A DNA stretch of 19,220 nucleotides from Pseudomonadota bacterium (GCA_022572335.1 JACZWD010000019.1:1-19220); one strand, 5' to 3'. Numbered from the stretch's first letter, positions 1-9,059 are shown. Notes: generated by a model from the letters alone, not told the origin. A program made the numbers and translations.

Positions 1-191
1 CGGGTGCTGACGGAAGATGGCCGGGGGAACCCGCGGCTTTGCCGCTCCACCGTCGGGAGTGCGCGATTAAAGAGTGACGCCTCGGAGGGCGTGGCCGGGT
101 CACCAGGAAAGCCCGCGTCAGGCGCAAGGCCCCTGCCGATGCTGCCTCGACCGCCCCCCCGTCATCCAGTCCATTGACAAACGTGTTGAAA
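1..191. other. Left edge, no gene recognised
   Basis: Between the window edge and tRNA-Phe I see no convincing coding region. Short open frames here run across the tRNA and have no family resemblance. On the minus strand this is the DNA downstream of tRNA-Phe. No T-run terminator is evident. Confidence 0.5.
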
Positions 192-267
<76 letters not shown>

Positions 268-306
268 ATCCCCGGGGGCCGAGGGGGCGTCCCCCGCATA
301 ACGTAA

Positions 307-335
307 CCGGGGGGACACCCCCCGTGTCCCCCCGG
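307..335 (-). repeat. Perfect 12-bp G/C hairpin between yacG and tRNA-Phe
   Basis: CCGGGGGGACAC (307-318) and GTGTCCCCCCGG (324-335) are exact reverse complements separated by a CCCCC loop. It sits downstream of the yacG stop (440) and upstream of tRNA-Phe, in a stretch full of C and G runs. There is no U-tract on either side, so it is not a classical intrinsic terminator. It could act as an RNA 3'-end stabiliser, a processing signal before the tRNA, or a Rho-assisted pause site. The structure is seen directly; the role is inferred. Confidence 0.6.
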
Positions 336-439
336 GGCGGGAGAAACGCGGGGGGGCCGAAAGACGCCCCGCCTGTTCGTGAGACGGCGCTTATAAAAGA
401 AATCACCGGCACTGTCCAGCATCCCCCGGGGGGGCGGAA

Positions 440-650
440 TCACGCTTCCTCCCCGCCCTCGGGCGGCTCCTCTTCAGGGTCGAATTCCTCGTCCGACGGG
501 ACGCGGTAGTCTTCATTGAGCCAGTGGCCGAGGTCCAAATCGGCGCACCGGCGCGAGCAAAAGGGGCGGAACCGCGCCACCGCCGGCCGGCCGCACATGG
601 GGCATGGGTGCCTTTTCAGGGGAACCACCGTGGGCTCCTTAGGGCCGGTT

Positions 651-658
<8 letters not shown>
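440..658 (-). CDS. yacG: DNA gyrase inhibitor / zinc-binding protein YacG
   Basis: This 72-residue protein belongs to the YacG family, small zinc proteins; the E. coli member binds GyrB and inhibits gyrase. Zinc ligands are visible as C19-x2-C22 (CPMC) and C34-x3-C38 (CSRRC), followed by the family signature DLGHWLNEDYRVP at about residues 42-54. The C-terminal tail is very acidic (Asp/Glu/Pro-rich). The ATG at 658 was chosen because it gives the usual family length and overlaps the end of the RNase G gene by 8 nt, implying translational coupling. A longer frame extends upstream inside rng but has no family similarity. It is the last protein gene of the hisG-to-yacG operon. Confidence 0.93.
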
Positions 659-2132
<1,474 letters not shown>

Positions 2133-2138
2133 GACCGA

Positions 2139-2750
<612 letters not shown>

Positions 2751-2780
2751 CCCGGTATCCCCATGGGTAGCTTGGCGCGG

Positions 2781-2999
2781 TTACTTGAAACGGAAAGTAA
2801 TGCGACCCTTTGTCAGGTCGTAAGGCGTGATTTCCACGTTGACCCGGTCACCGGCCAGGACCCGGATACGATGCTTGCGCATCTTCCCCGCGGTATGGGC
2901 GAGGATTTCGTGGTCGTTGTCCAGCTTCACCCGGAACATGGCATTGGGCAGAAGCTCGGTCACGGTGCCGGTAAACTCGAGGACCTCTTCCTTTGCCAT
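2781..2999 (-). CDS. infA: Translation initiation factor IF-1
   Basis: A 72-residue OB-fold protein identical in length to bacterial IF-1, which binds the ribosomal A site with IF-2 and IF-3 during initiation. The sequence carries the IF-1 hallmarks MAKEEVLEFTGTV at the N-terminus, LPNAMFRVKLDN, HTAGKMRKHRIRV and GDRVNVEITPYDL, ending GRITFRFK. The ATG at 2999 is preceded by GAGAGAG as a ribosome site. Upstream extension of the frame is unrelated. The gene sits between the LMW phosphatase and maf, and a plausible own promoter (3033-3062) suggests infA and what follows can be expressed independently of the his genes. Confidence 0.97.
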   Translation of the reverse strand: MAKEEVLEFTGTVTELLPNAMFRVKLDNDHEILAHTAGKMRKHRIRVLAGDRVNVEITPYDLTKGRITFRFK

Positions 3000-3032
3000 T
3001 ACTCTCTCGATTGCGATTGCGATGGCGGCCCC

Positions 3033-3062
3033 ATAAGTGGCTTCCAAATACCGTCCGGTCAA
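3033..3062 (-). promoter_or_regulatory. Possible promoter for infA
   Basis: On the minus strand, TTGACC (3057-3062) resembles a sigma-70 -35 box, and ACTTAT (3033-3038) lies 18 nt downstream as a weak -10. It falls in the 154-nt gap before infA, the longest gap in this otherwise tight operon. Only the hexamers were judged by eye; no transcription start is known. Confidence 0.35.
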
Positions 3063-3153
3063 GTGTTTTCCATCCCTTGGACGTTATCATTCCAGGGGTT
3101 GAACGTTTTCTGCCGGGGTGGGGAAGGGTTGTGTCTCAGGAGCGGTTTCTGTC

Positions 3154-3597
3154 TCACACGTCTGCCACGGGCCGCACCGGAAAGCGTTTCTTGATGTTGC
3201 GCATGAGTTCGTCGCGCACTTGGCGGTAGGCCTCCAGCCGCACCTCGCGGCTGCCTTCGATGACCGAGGGATCGAAGGTGTTCCAGAACTCCACCTCGCA
3301 GGCGACGACGCGGGTCATCTCCACCGCCTTGTGCTGGGCCTCGGGCGACAGCGAGGTCACCAGGTCGAACGAGGCGTCTTCCAGGTCCTCGAAGGTTTTG
3401 GGATGATGGTGGCTGATGTCGATTCCGATTTCGTCCATCACGGCGACGGCGAAACCGTCGAGCTCGCCCTTACGCACGCCAACCGAATCGACATAGACGT
3501 GGCGACCGTGCAGGTATTTGAGAATCGCCTCGGCCATGGGCGAGCGCACGGTGTTCTCGGTGCAGGCGAAGAGCACGGCGGAGGGGAGGTCGCCCAT
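3154..3597 (-). CDS. Low-molecular-weight protein-tyrosine-phosphatase family protein
   Basis: This 147-residue protein has the LMW-PTP / arsenate-reductase fold signature. The N-terminal P-loop C12-T-E-N-T-V-R18-S follows the C-x5-R rule, and the general-acid Asp109 lies in a FDPSV motif, as in LMW phosphatases. The P-loop CTENTVRS differs from the usual CxGNxCRS, lacking the second cysteine, so substrate (phosphotyrosine protein or another phosphoester) is uncertain. The ATG at 3597 was chosen because the longer frame runs back into UPF0262 coding DNA. It starts 2 nt after the UPF0262 stop, so the two are probably co-translated. The conserved position between UPF0262 and infA suggests a housekeeping role. 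Confidence 0.85.
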   Translation of the reverse strand: MGDLPSAVLFACTENTVRSPMAEAILKYLHGRHVYVDSVGVRKGELDGFAVAVMDEIGIDISHHHPKTFEDLEDASFDLVTSLSPEAQHKAVEMTRVVACEVEFWNTFDPSVIEGSREVRLEAYRQVRDELMRNIKKRFPVRPVADV

Positions 3598-3599
3598 GG

Positions 3600-4073
3600 C
3601 TAGGCCCGGATGTGCAGCACGCAGATCAGTGTGAACAGGCGCCGCGCGGTTTCCATGTCGATGTCGGCTTTTCCGGCCAACCGCTCGCACAGGATGGTCG
3701 AACCGTCGTTGTGGAGGGCGCGGCGCCCCATGTCGATGGTTTCGATCCGTGACGGAGGGGCGGTCTTGATGGCCTCGAAGTAGCTTTCACAGACCATGAA
3801 GTAGTGCTTGATGATGGAACGGAAGGGGCTGACGGGCAGGGTGAACTTGGTTAGCGGCCCGTCGGTCGGGGTACGCACGTCGAATACCAAGCGGTTCTCT
3901 TCGATGCTGAGGTGCAGGTTATACGGGCCCTCGAAATCGCCGACGGGGGCGAAGTGGTTCTCCTCCAACAGGTCGTAGATTGCCACCCGGCGTTCGTGCT
4001 CGACCTGCGGGCTGCGCCTGAGTACGGTGCGCTCGTCAAGAAAAATGTCGACGATTCGTTGGTTTCCGGACAC
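3600..4073 (-). CDS. UPF0262 family protein
   Basis: A 157-residue protein of unknown function recognised as UPF0262, a family largely confined to alphaproteobacteria. Supporting stretches are VDIFLDERTVLRRSPQVEHER near the N-terminus, PYNLHLSIEENRLVFDVR in the middle, and SPFRSIIKHYFMVCESYFEAI, followed by a C-terminal segment ending LICVLHIRA. It is soluble with no signal or membrane span. The start is a GTG at 4073 (first residues V/M-S-G-N-Q-R), 14 nt after hisD; the frame stays open far upstream but only as the shadow of hisD. Genomic linkage to hisD is typical of the family. Function cannot be given. Confidence 0.85.
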   Translation of the reverse strand: MSGNQRIVDIFLDERTVLRRSPQVEHERRVAIYDLLEENHFAPVGDFEGPYNLHLSIEENRLVFDVRTPTDGPLTKFTLPVSPFRSIIKHYFMVCESYFEAIKTAPPSRIETIDMGRRALHNDGSTILCERLAGKADIDMETARRLFTLICVLHIRA

Positions 4074-4087
4074 CGCGCCTCGGCGCC

Positions 4088-5392
4088 TTACGTGTCCTGA
4101 GGCCGGTTCAACCGTAGGGCCAGGGAAAGCGCATGGGCATCCAGTCCCTCGGCCTTGGCCAGGGCCACGGCGGCGGGCCCGACGGCGGCAAGACTTTCCC
4201 TGTCGCAACCGATCAGGGAAGTACGTTTCAGAAAGTCGAGCACGCCCAGGCCCGAGGAGAACCGGGCGCTGCCTGCCGTCGGCAGAACGTGGTTGGGCCC
4301 GGCCACGTAGTCGCCGACGGCCTCCGGCGTGAACCGGCCGAGGAATATGGCGCCGGCATTGCATACGGTGGCGGCCAGGGTTTCCGGCTCCTCCACCGCA
4401 AGCTCCAGGTGCTCGGGTGCGATGCGATCGATCAGTGGACCCGCATCGGCCAGGGATTCCAGGACGATGACGGCGCCGAAGGTTTCCCAGCTCTGTGCCG
4501 CGATCCCGGCCCTGGGCAGGGTGCTCAGGTGGACCTGGATCGCTTCCGTCACGGCTTCGGCGAAGTCCTTATCATCGGCCAACAGGATCGCCTGCGCGGC
4601 GATGTCATGTTCGGCCTGTGCCAGCAGGTCGGCGGCAATCCAGGCGGGGTCGTTAAGGCGGTCGGCGACGACCACGATCTCCGACGGACCGGCGATCATG
4701 TCGATGCCGACGATTCCGAACACCTGGCGCTTGGCCGCCGCAACGTACACATTCCCGGGACCGACGATCTTGTCCACCCGGGCAATGGTCGGGGTGCCAA
4801 AGGCCAGCGCGCCCACGGCCTGGGCGCCGCCGATCCGGTAGATTTCGTCCACGCCGACCATGTCTGCCGCCGCCAGCACCAGCGGATTGATTTGGCCGCC
4901 CGGCGCCGCCACCACCATGACCACGCGCTGCACTCCCGCTATCTTGGCCGGCACGGCATTCATCAGCACCGACGAGGGATAGGCCGCCGTGCCGCCGGGA
5001 ACGTACAGGCCGACCGAGGCAAGCGGCTTCCAGCGGAGGCCGAGGCTAAGCCCGGCCGCGTCGGTGTAATCCAGGTCCTCGGGCATCTGCCGGCGGTGAA
5101 AGTCGGTGATCCGGTCCCTTGCCAGCTCCAGGGCCTCGACGGTCTCGGGCAGGCATGCCCCCGCCGCCCGTTTTACCGCATCCGCCGGCACGCGCATGGT
5201 CGCCGGCGTAAGGTCGAACCCGTCCAGGCGCTTGGTGTGGGCAATAACCGCCACATCGCCGTTCGCCTTGACGTCGGCCAGGATGGCGGCAACGGTGTCG
5301 TCCACGCCGTCCGCCGTCTCGCGCCTGGCCGCGAGCAGGGCGGCGAAGGCCGCCTCGAAGCCGCTATCCCGGGTATCAAGCCACGCCGGCAT
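4088..5392 (-). CDS. hisD: Histidinol dehydrogenase
   Basis: This 434-residue enzyme catalyses the last two steps of histidine synthesis, the NAD-dependent oxidation of L-histidinol to L-histidine. Zinc and catalytic residues are all present: Q259 and H262 (LLAQAEHD), the E327-H328 pair (APEHLEL), D361 (GDYVAGPNH) and H420 near the C-terminus, matching E. coli Q259/H262/D360/H419 (from memory). The nucleotide-binding segments VGLYVPGG and IVGPGNVYV are intact. The ATG at 5392 lies inside the end of hisG (17-nt overlap), a coupled arrangement. Confidence 0.97.
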   Translation of the reverse strand: MPAWLDTRDSGFEAAFAALLAARRETADGVDDTVAAILADVKANGDVAVIAHTKRLDGFDLTPATMRVPADAVKRAAGACLPETVEALELARDRITDFHRRQMPEDLDYTDAAGLSLGLRWKPLASVGLYVPGGTAAYPSSVLMNAVPAKIAGVQRVVMVVAAPGGQINPLVLAAADMVGVDEIYRIGGAQAVGALAFGTPTIARVDKIVGPGNVYVAAAKRQVFGIVGIDMIAGPSEIVVVADRLNDPAWIAADLLAQAEHDIAAQAILLADDKDFAEAVTEAIQVHLSTLPRAGIAAQSWETFGAVIVLESLADAGPLIDRIAPEHLELAVEEPETLAATVCNAGAIFLGRFTPEAVGDYVAGPNHVLPTAGSARFSSGLGVLDFLKRTSLIGCDRESLAAVGPAAVALAKAEGLDAHALSLALRLNRPQDT

Positions 5393-6074
5393 CGACAGCC
5401 TCCCGGAAGCGCTGAATCCAGGAGCCGATCACGGCGGGGTTGGTTTTCCACGCCGCGCGATTGACCGCCAGGCGCGAGGTGACATCGGCGATCAACTCCA
5501 CCTCCACCAGTCCGTTGGCCTTCAGGGTCTCGCCCGTAGACACCAAATCCACGATGCGCCGGCACAGGCCGAGCGTAGGCGCCAGTTCCAACGCGCCATT
5601 CAGCGTGATGCATTCCGCCTGCACCCCGCGGGCGGCGAAGTGGCGGCGGGTGATATTCGGGTATTTGGTAGCCACCCGCACATGGCTCCACGTGGAGGGA
5701 TCGTCCGTTCCCACCATTTCCGCCGGCTCGGCCACGACGACGCGGCAACGGCCCACGCCCAAGTCCAATGGCGCGTATATTTCAGCGTAGTCGAACTCCA
5801 TCAGCACGTCTGCCCCGACAACGCCCAGTTGGGCCGCACCGAAGGCCACGAAGGTGGCCACATCGAAGCTGCGCACGCGGATGATGTCGACCTCCGGACG
5901 GTTGGTGGTGAAGCGCAGCTGCCGGGCGCCGGTATCCTCGAAGTCGGCTTCCGGCTCGATCCCGGCGCGGCGCACGACCGGCATCACCTCGGCAAGGATA
6001 CGCCCCTTGGGCAGAGCCAGCACGAGCTTATCTTTCGTACCCAAAGCCTTATCCTCATTCGGGGGCGGCGGCAT
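5376..6074 (-). CDS. hisG: ATP phosphoribosyltransferase (short form)
   Basis: HisG joins ATP and PRPP in the first committed step of histidine synthesis. The protein shows the family start LVLALPKGRILAEVMP, then TNRPEVDIIRVRSFDVATFV, LGVVGADVLMEFD and LDLGVGRCRVVVAEP. The PRPP-binding region is near VDLVSTGETLKANGL. It is the short form of about 225-232 residues without the C-terminal ACT-like regulatory domain, which in general works with a HisZ partner not seen here. The start is uncertain. ATG 6074 has no good ribosome site, while a TTG at 6044 follows GAGG by 8 nt and begins just before the conserved region. Longer frames (to 6188) look spurious. hisG heads the minus-strand operon. Confidence 0.93.
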   Translation of the reverse strand: MPPPPNEDKALGTKDKLVLALPKGRILAEVMPVVRRAGIEPEADFEDTGARQLRFTTNRPEVDIIRVRSFDVATFVAFGAAQLGVVGADVLMEFDYAEIYAPLDLGVGRCRVVVAEPAEMVGTDDPSTWSHVRVATKYPNITRRHFAARGVQAECITLNGALELAPTLGLCRRIVDLVSTGETLKANGLVEVELIADVTSRLAVNRAAWKTNPAVIGSWIQRFREAVDAGVA

Positions 6075-6252
6075 TAATAGAGGGTTTTGGCCCATTTCAC
6101 CAGCCGGCTGCCTCGCCGAAAGCCACGGTGCGCGTTTCCCGTCGACGCGATGTTCCGCCATCACGTCAAGCACTGGACCTTTGGTCATTTGAATTCCCGC
6201 GATTTCATGGTATTGACGCCGCTAGTGCGGTCCCACTTTGAGAGAAGACGTT

Positions 6253-6462
6253 ATGACTGTCGGCACCGTTAAATGGTTCAATCCCGCCAAGGGCTACGGC
6301 TTTATCGAGCCCGAAGACGGCTCCAAGGACGCTTTTGTCCACATATCCGCTGTCCAACGCGCCGGCCTGACGACCCTGCGCGAGGGCCAGAAGATCGAGT
6401 TCGACCTTGTCGACCAGGAAGGCGGCAAGAGTTCGGCGGAGAATTTGGTCGTCCTTGATTGA
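6253..6462 (+). CDS. Cold-shock domain protein (CspA family)
   Basis: A 69-residue single-strand nucleic-acid-binding protein of the CspA family, acting as an RNA chaperone. RNP-1 (KGYGFI, about residues 14-19) and RNP-2 (FVHIS, about 30-34) are intact, preceded by the typical MTVGTVKWFNPAKG start. The ATG at 6253 follows GAGAGAAG; an in-frame ATG 15 nt upstream lacks this spacing. It is divergent from hisG, with 178 nt between their starts. A small perfect hairpin CCGC-TAGT-GCGG (6219-6230) lies in its leader. Cold induction cannot be read from the sequence; many family members are constitutive. Confidence 0.95.
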   Translation: MTVGTVKWFNPAKGYGFIEPEDGSKDAFVHISAVQRAGLTTLREGQKIEFDLVDQEGGKSSAENLVVLD

Positions 6463-6751
6463 CGACCGGGAATACCACCACCCGTCAGGCCACGGGCGGC
6501 GGGTCCTCGACGCGACCGCCCCCGTCGGTAACGCCGTCGGCGGCCGGTGGTGGCGTGACACTCCTCTGAGCGCCCCCCCTCCCGCCGCCGGGCGTGCAGG
6601 TAAAGAAGCGGCTGGCCCGGGATCCGCACCTTGGTATTACTCGGTATTTTTTTCGTTCCCCTCCCGGATTTTTTACTCCCGCCGGGCACATAATTCCCCC
6701 GCGGCGGCGGAAAACATCATTATATTTCAAAGAATTGGTCCCTTGCCGGGG
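6463..6751. other. Intergenic stretch with AT-rich, T-tract segment
   Basis: No gene recognised. GC-rich DNA after the csp stop contains CCACCACC (around 6475) and GGTGGTGG (around 6546), which could form a long-range stem. From about 6631 the DNA becomes unusually AT-rich for this genome, with T-runs, a GGTATT direct repeat (6633-6638 and 6643-6648) and CATCATTATATTTCAAAG just before the sigma-54 match. That is the kind of place where IHF or an activator might bind, but no confident site was found. Confidence 0.5.
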
Positions 6752-6767
6752 TGGCATCCTTCTTGCG
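6752..6767 (+). promoter_or_regulatory. Sigma-54 (RpoN) -24/-12 promoter
   Basis: TGGCATCCTTCTTGCG matches the RpoN consensus TGGCAC-N5-TTGCW. The invariant GG (6753-6754) and GC (6765-6766) are exactly 10 nt apart, with TGGCA and TTGC both perfect. The predicted start, about 12 nt downstream (near 6777), would leave a leader of about 30 nt containing the AAGGAGG site of the small ORF at 6809. No enhancer for an NtrC-type activator could be assigned. Match and spacing are seen directly; promoter activity is inferred. Confidence 0.75.
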
Positions 6768-6808
6768 TGTCCCGGGGTCGTAATCCGATCCCCAAGGAGG
6801 ATGGGCCC

Positions 6809-6892
6809 GTGACCCCCCTTAGGTTTGCAGGCGGCTTCGCTGCCCTCACGCTCCTGTTCGCGGCCGGGTATATCTCGCTTCTGGCGTTTTGA
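6809..6892 (+). CDS. Predicted 27-residue single-span membrane peptide
   Basis: A GTG at 6809 opens a 28-codon frame ending in TGA at 6890-6892. It is preceded by a perfect AAGGAGG Shine-Dalgarno (6794-6800) with 8-nt spacing, the best ribosome site in the window. The peptide has one basic residue near its N-terminus (MTPLRF), then a continuous hydrophobic segment (AGGFAALTLLFAAGYISLLAF) to the end, which predicts a single inner-membrane helix. An ATG at 6801 touches the Shine-Dalgarno and would give only three codons, so it is not the start. It lies about 30 nt after the predicted sigma-54 start, convergent with murA (21 nt between stops). I do not recognise the family. Function unknown; a small regulator or subunit of a membrane complex is only a possibility. 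Confidence 0.6.
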   Translation: MTPLRFAGGFAALTLLFAAGYISLLAF

Positions 6893-6913
6893 GCCCCAAC
6901 GGGAAGGGCGCTA

Positions 6914-8200
6914 CTATCCCCTGACTCGTTTCACGTCGGCGCCGCAGGCGGACAACTTCTCTTCCAGCCGTTCGTAGCCGCGATCCAGGTGATAGACGCG
7001 GGTGATCTCGGTCTCGCCCTCAGCCGCCAAGCCCGCCAGCACCAGGGAAACCGAAGCCCTGAGGTCGGTGGCCATCACCGGGGCACCCGACAGACCCGGC
7101 ACACCCCGCACCATGGCCGAGCCTCCGTGAACGGTGATGTCGGCCCCCATGCGGCAGAGTTCCGGCACATGGGTGAAGCGGTTCTCAAAAATGGTCTCGG
7201 TGATCTCGGAGTCTCCCTCGGCAACCGCCATCAGGGCCATGAGTTGGGCCTGCATGTCGGTCGGGAATCCGGGAAAGGGCCCGGTCGTCACGTCGACCCC
7301 CTTCAACGGCACGCCCGTGCGCGCCACGCGCAGGCCCCCGGGGGTTTCACACACCTCGGCACCGGCTTTGGTGAGCGTGTCCGCTACCGCCCCGATCAAC
7401 TCCAGGCGCGCATCCACCAACTCCACGTCGCCGCCGGTGATCGCCGCGGCGACGGCATAGGTGCCGGTTTCGATACGGTCGGGCACGACCGTGTATTTGG
7501 CGCCGCTGAGGTGCTCCACCCCGCGAATGCGAAGGGTACCGGTGCCGATGCCTTCGATCTCGGCTCCCATGGCGACGAGGCAGCGGGCCAGGTCCGCCAC
7601 CTCGGGCTCACGAGCCGCGTTGGCAAGCACGGTCTCGCCCTCGGCCAGGACCGCGGCCATCAGCGCGTTCTCGGTCCCGCCAACCGTGACCATGGGGAAG
7701 AGGATGTGCGCGCCCTTCAGACCCTTGGGCGCCGTCGCCTCGATATAGCCCTCGTCAATCCCGATCTTGGCGCCCAACGCGGTCAACGCCTTCAGGTGCA
7801 GGTCCACGGGCCGGGTTCCGATGGCGCACCCCCCGGGCAGGGACACGCGGGCCCTGCCGCGACGGGCCAGCAGCGGGCCCAGCACCAAAACCGAGGCGCG
7901 CATCTTGCGCACCAAGTCATAGGGCGCTGTGGTCGCGGATGTGGTCTCGGCGGTGAGGCCGAGGACGCGTCCCGAATTTACCCTGCCCGGCGCCCCCCCT
8001 TTCATGGTGATCTCCACTCCCAGCTCGGCCAAAAGATGGGCCATGGTGGAGATGTCCGCCAGATCCGGCAGGTTGGACAACAGCAGCGTCCCGTCGGTGA
8101 GCAAGCTGGCCGCCATTAACGGGAGGGCCGCGTTCTTCGCCCCACAGATGTGTATTTTGCCTTTCAGCGGTCTGCCGCCGCGAATGTAAATACGGTCCAT
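6914..8200 (-). CDS. murA: UDP-N-acetylglucosamine 1-carboxyvinyltransferase
   Basis: This 428-residue MurA transfers enolpyruvate from PEP to UDP-GlcNAc, the first committed step of peptidoglycan synthesis, in the cytoplasm. It has the two-domain EPSP-synthase-like fold. Residues K22-N23 (CGAKNAALPL) and the active-site loop Cys125 (LPGGCAIGTRPVDLH) are present, so the enzyme should be fosfomycin-sensitive in principle (family knowledge). The later FPTDMQAQLMAL and ETIFENRFTHVPEL motifs are also present. The ATG at 8200 gives normal length. Its stop is followed by a second in-frame TAG. It is convergent with the small membrane ORF. Confidence 0.97.
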   Translation of the reverse strand: MDRIYIRGGRPLKGKIHICGAKNAALPLMAASLLTDGTLLLSNLPDLADISTMAHLLAELGVEITMKGGAPGRVNSGRVLGLTAETTSATTAPYDLVRKMRASVLVLGPLLARRGRARVSLPGGCAIGTRPVDLHLKALTALGAKIGIDEGYIEATAPKGLKGAHILFPMVTVGGTENALMAAVLAEGETVLANAAREPEVADLARCLVAMGAEIEGIGTGTLRIRGVEHLSGAKYTVVPDRIETGTYAVAAAITGGDVELVDARLELIGAVADTLTKAGAEVCETPGGLRVARTGVPLKGVDVTTGPFPGFPTDMQAQLMALMAVAEGDSEITETIFENRFTHVPELCRMGADITVHGGSAMVRGVPGLSGAPVMATDLRASVSLVLAGLAAEGETEITRVYHLDRGYERLEEKLSACGADVKRVRG

Positions 8201-8367
8201 CGGCTATCCTATTTGCGTCGGCCGGCCGTTGTAAGCCTTCACCCGTTGAGTGGAAAGGAAAGAGGAGGGTTGTGGGCTGCTCACAGGCAGGGCATCGGAG
8301 CCGGGCTGGAATCACACCTGCTGGCACGGGGTTGCGCCGGGCGCCGGCGACCCATGGGGGTTAATAC

Positions 8368-8547
8368 CTAAGTGCGGCCTTCCCCCTTGTTTGCCTCCGC
8401 GGCGATCTTGGAACGGGCGTGGGCTTGGCGGCGCCGTTTCTTCAGGTTTTCTCGAAGGGCCTCGGCCAAGCGCCGGCGCCGGTCTTCGGCTTTTGTTCCA
8501 GCCCTCTCGGTGACGCCGGCCCGGCCCGGATCTTTCCCCCTGCCCAT
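8368..8547 (-). CDS. Small basic hypothetical protein upstream of murA
   Basis: A 59-residue protein rich in Arg, Lys, Ala and Glu, predicted mostly helical. The core DRRRRLAEALRENLKKRRRQ (about residues 22-41) is strongly amphipathic. I recall similar LAEALRENLKRR proteins next to murA in other alphaproteobacteria, but cannot name a function. The ATG at 8547 is preceded by a weak GGGG. A TTG at 8565 would add six residues but lacks a ribosome site. It is 167 nt upstream of murA and in the same direction. Confidence 0.65.
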   Translation of the reverse strand: MGRGKDPGRAGVTERAGTKAEDRRRRLAEALRENLKKRRRQAHARSKIAAEANKGEGRT

Positions 8548-8665
8548 AAACCCCGTCTGCCCCAAATGCGTGAGGGCGGCATGGTGCGCGGCGCGCCTTC
8601 CGGCGTCAAGGGCGCTTGCCCCGCGCCCGCGGGCTGTGGCATGGTGGGCGCTCGCAAGCCTTGGT

Positions 8666-8740
8666 GCCGCCGTAGCTCAGGGGTAGAGCACGCCCTTGGT
8701 AAGGGCGGGGTCGTAAGTTCGATTCTTACCGGCGGCACCA
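8666..8740 (+). tRNA. tRNA-Thr (anticodon GGT)
   Basis: A complete tRNA with acceptor GCCGCCG pairing with CGGCGGC, discriminator A and encoded CCA (8738-8740). The D-arm is GCTC...GAGC, and the anticodon stem CGCCC/GGGCG holds a TTGGTAA loop with anticodon GGT. The T-arm GTAAG/CTTAC encloses TTCGATT. It is divergent from the small gene at 8368-8547. Confidence 0.97.
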
Positions 8741-9059
8741 CAAATTCCCTCAGATTTCAGCGACTTGGCGAGCCTTCTCTTGGTTTGCCGAACGGCCGTT
8801 TTGGCGCCCCCCAATGCACCTTGACGCGGGCTCGGATGGGCCGCGTGGCCCAACCCGAATCGCCGAACCGGGATCAATGGCCGCGCTTTCGATCGATGCT
8901 CGATAGGGCCACCGCTTTCGGTGGTTGGGAGGAGTCATCCGGGAAATCTTCGTTGGACAGATCATTGACTGTTTGGCTATCGTCGCAGCGGGAGCCAGAG
9001 CGATCTGGGAAATGTCGGATGATGAATGCCGGGTACGATCACAAGGGAGGATGACGACA
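8741..9059. other. Gene-free stretch between tRNA-Thr and gfa
   Basis: I find no supportable gene. A hairpin CCACCG-CTTT-CGGTGG lies at 8909-8924 without a following T-run. No repeat of the tRNA 3' end, which would suggest an integration site, was noticed. It presumably holds the gfa promoter, but no clear -35/-10 pair was found. Confidence 0.5.

Noticed and set aside
6205..6561. 118-codon minus-strand frame opposite the cold-shock gene
   Set aside because: Antisense to an unmistakable CspA-type gene with strong motifs.
8442..8877. Minus-strand frames ending or starting across tRNA-Thr
   Set aside because: They translate the complement of the tRNA (RIELTTPPL and NRTYDPAL type artefacts) and have no ribosome sites.
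8909..8924. CCACCG-CTTT-CGGTGG hairpin as a terminator for tRNA-Thr
   Set aside because: It lies about 170 nt after the tRNA and has no T-run; no function can be assigned.
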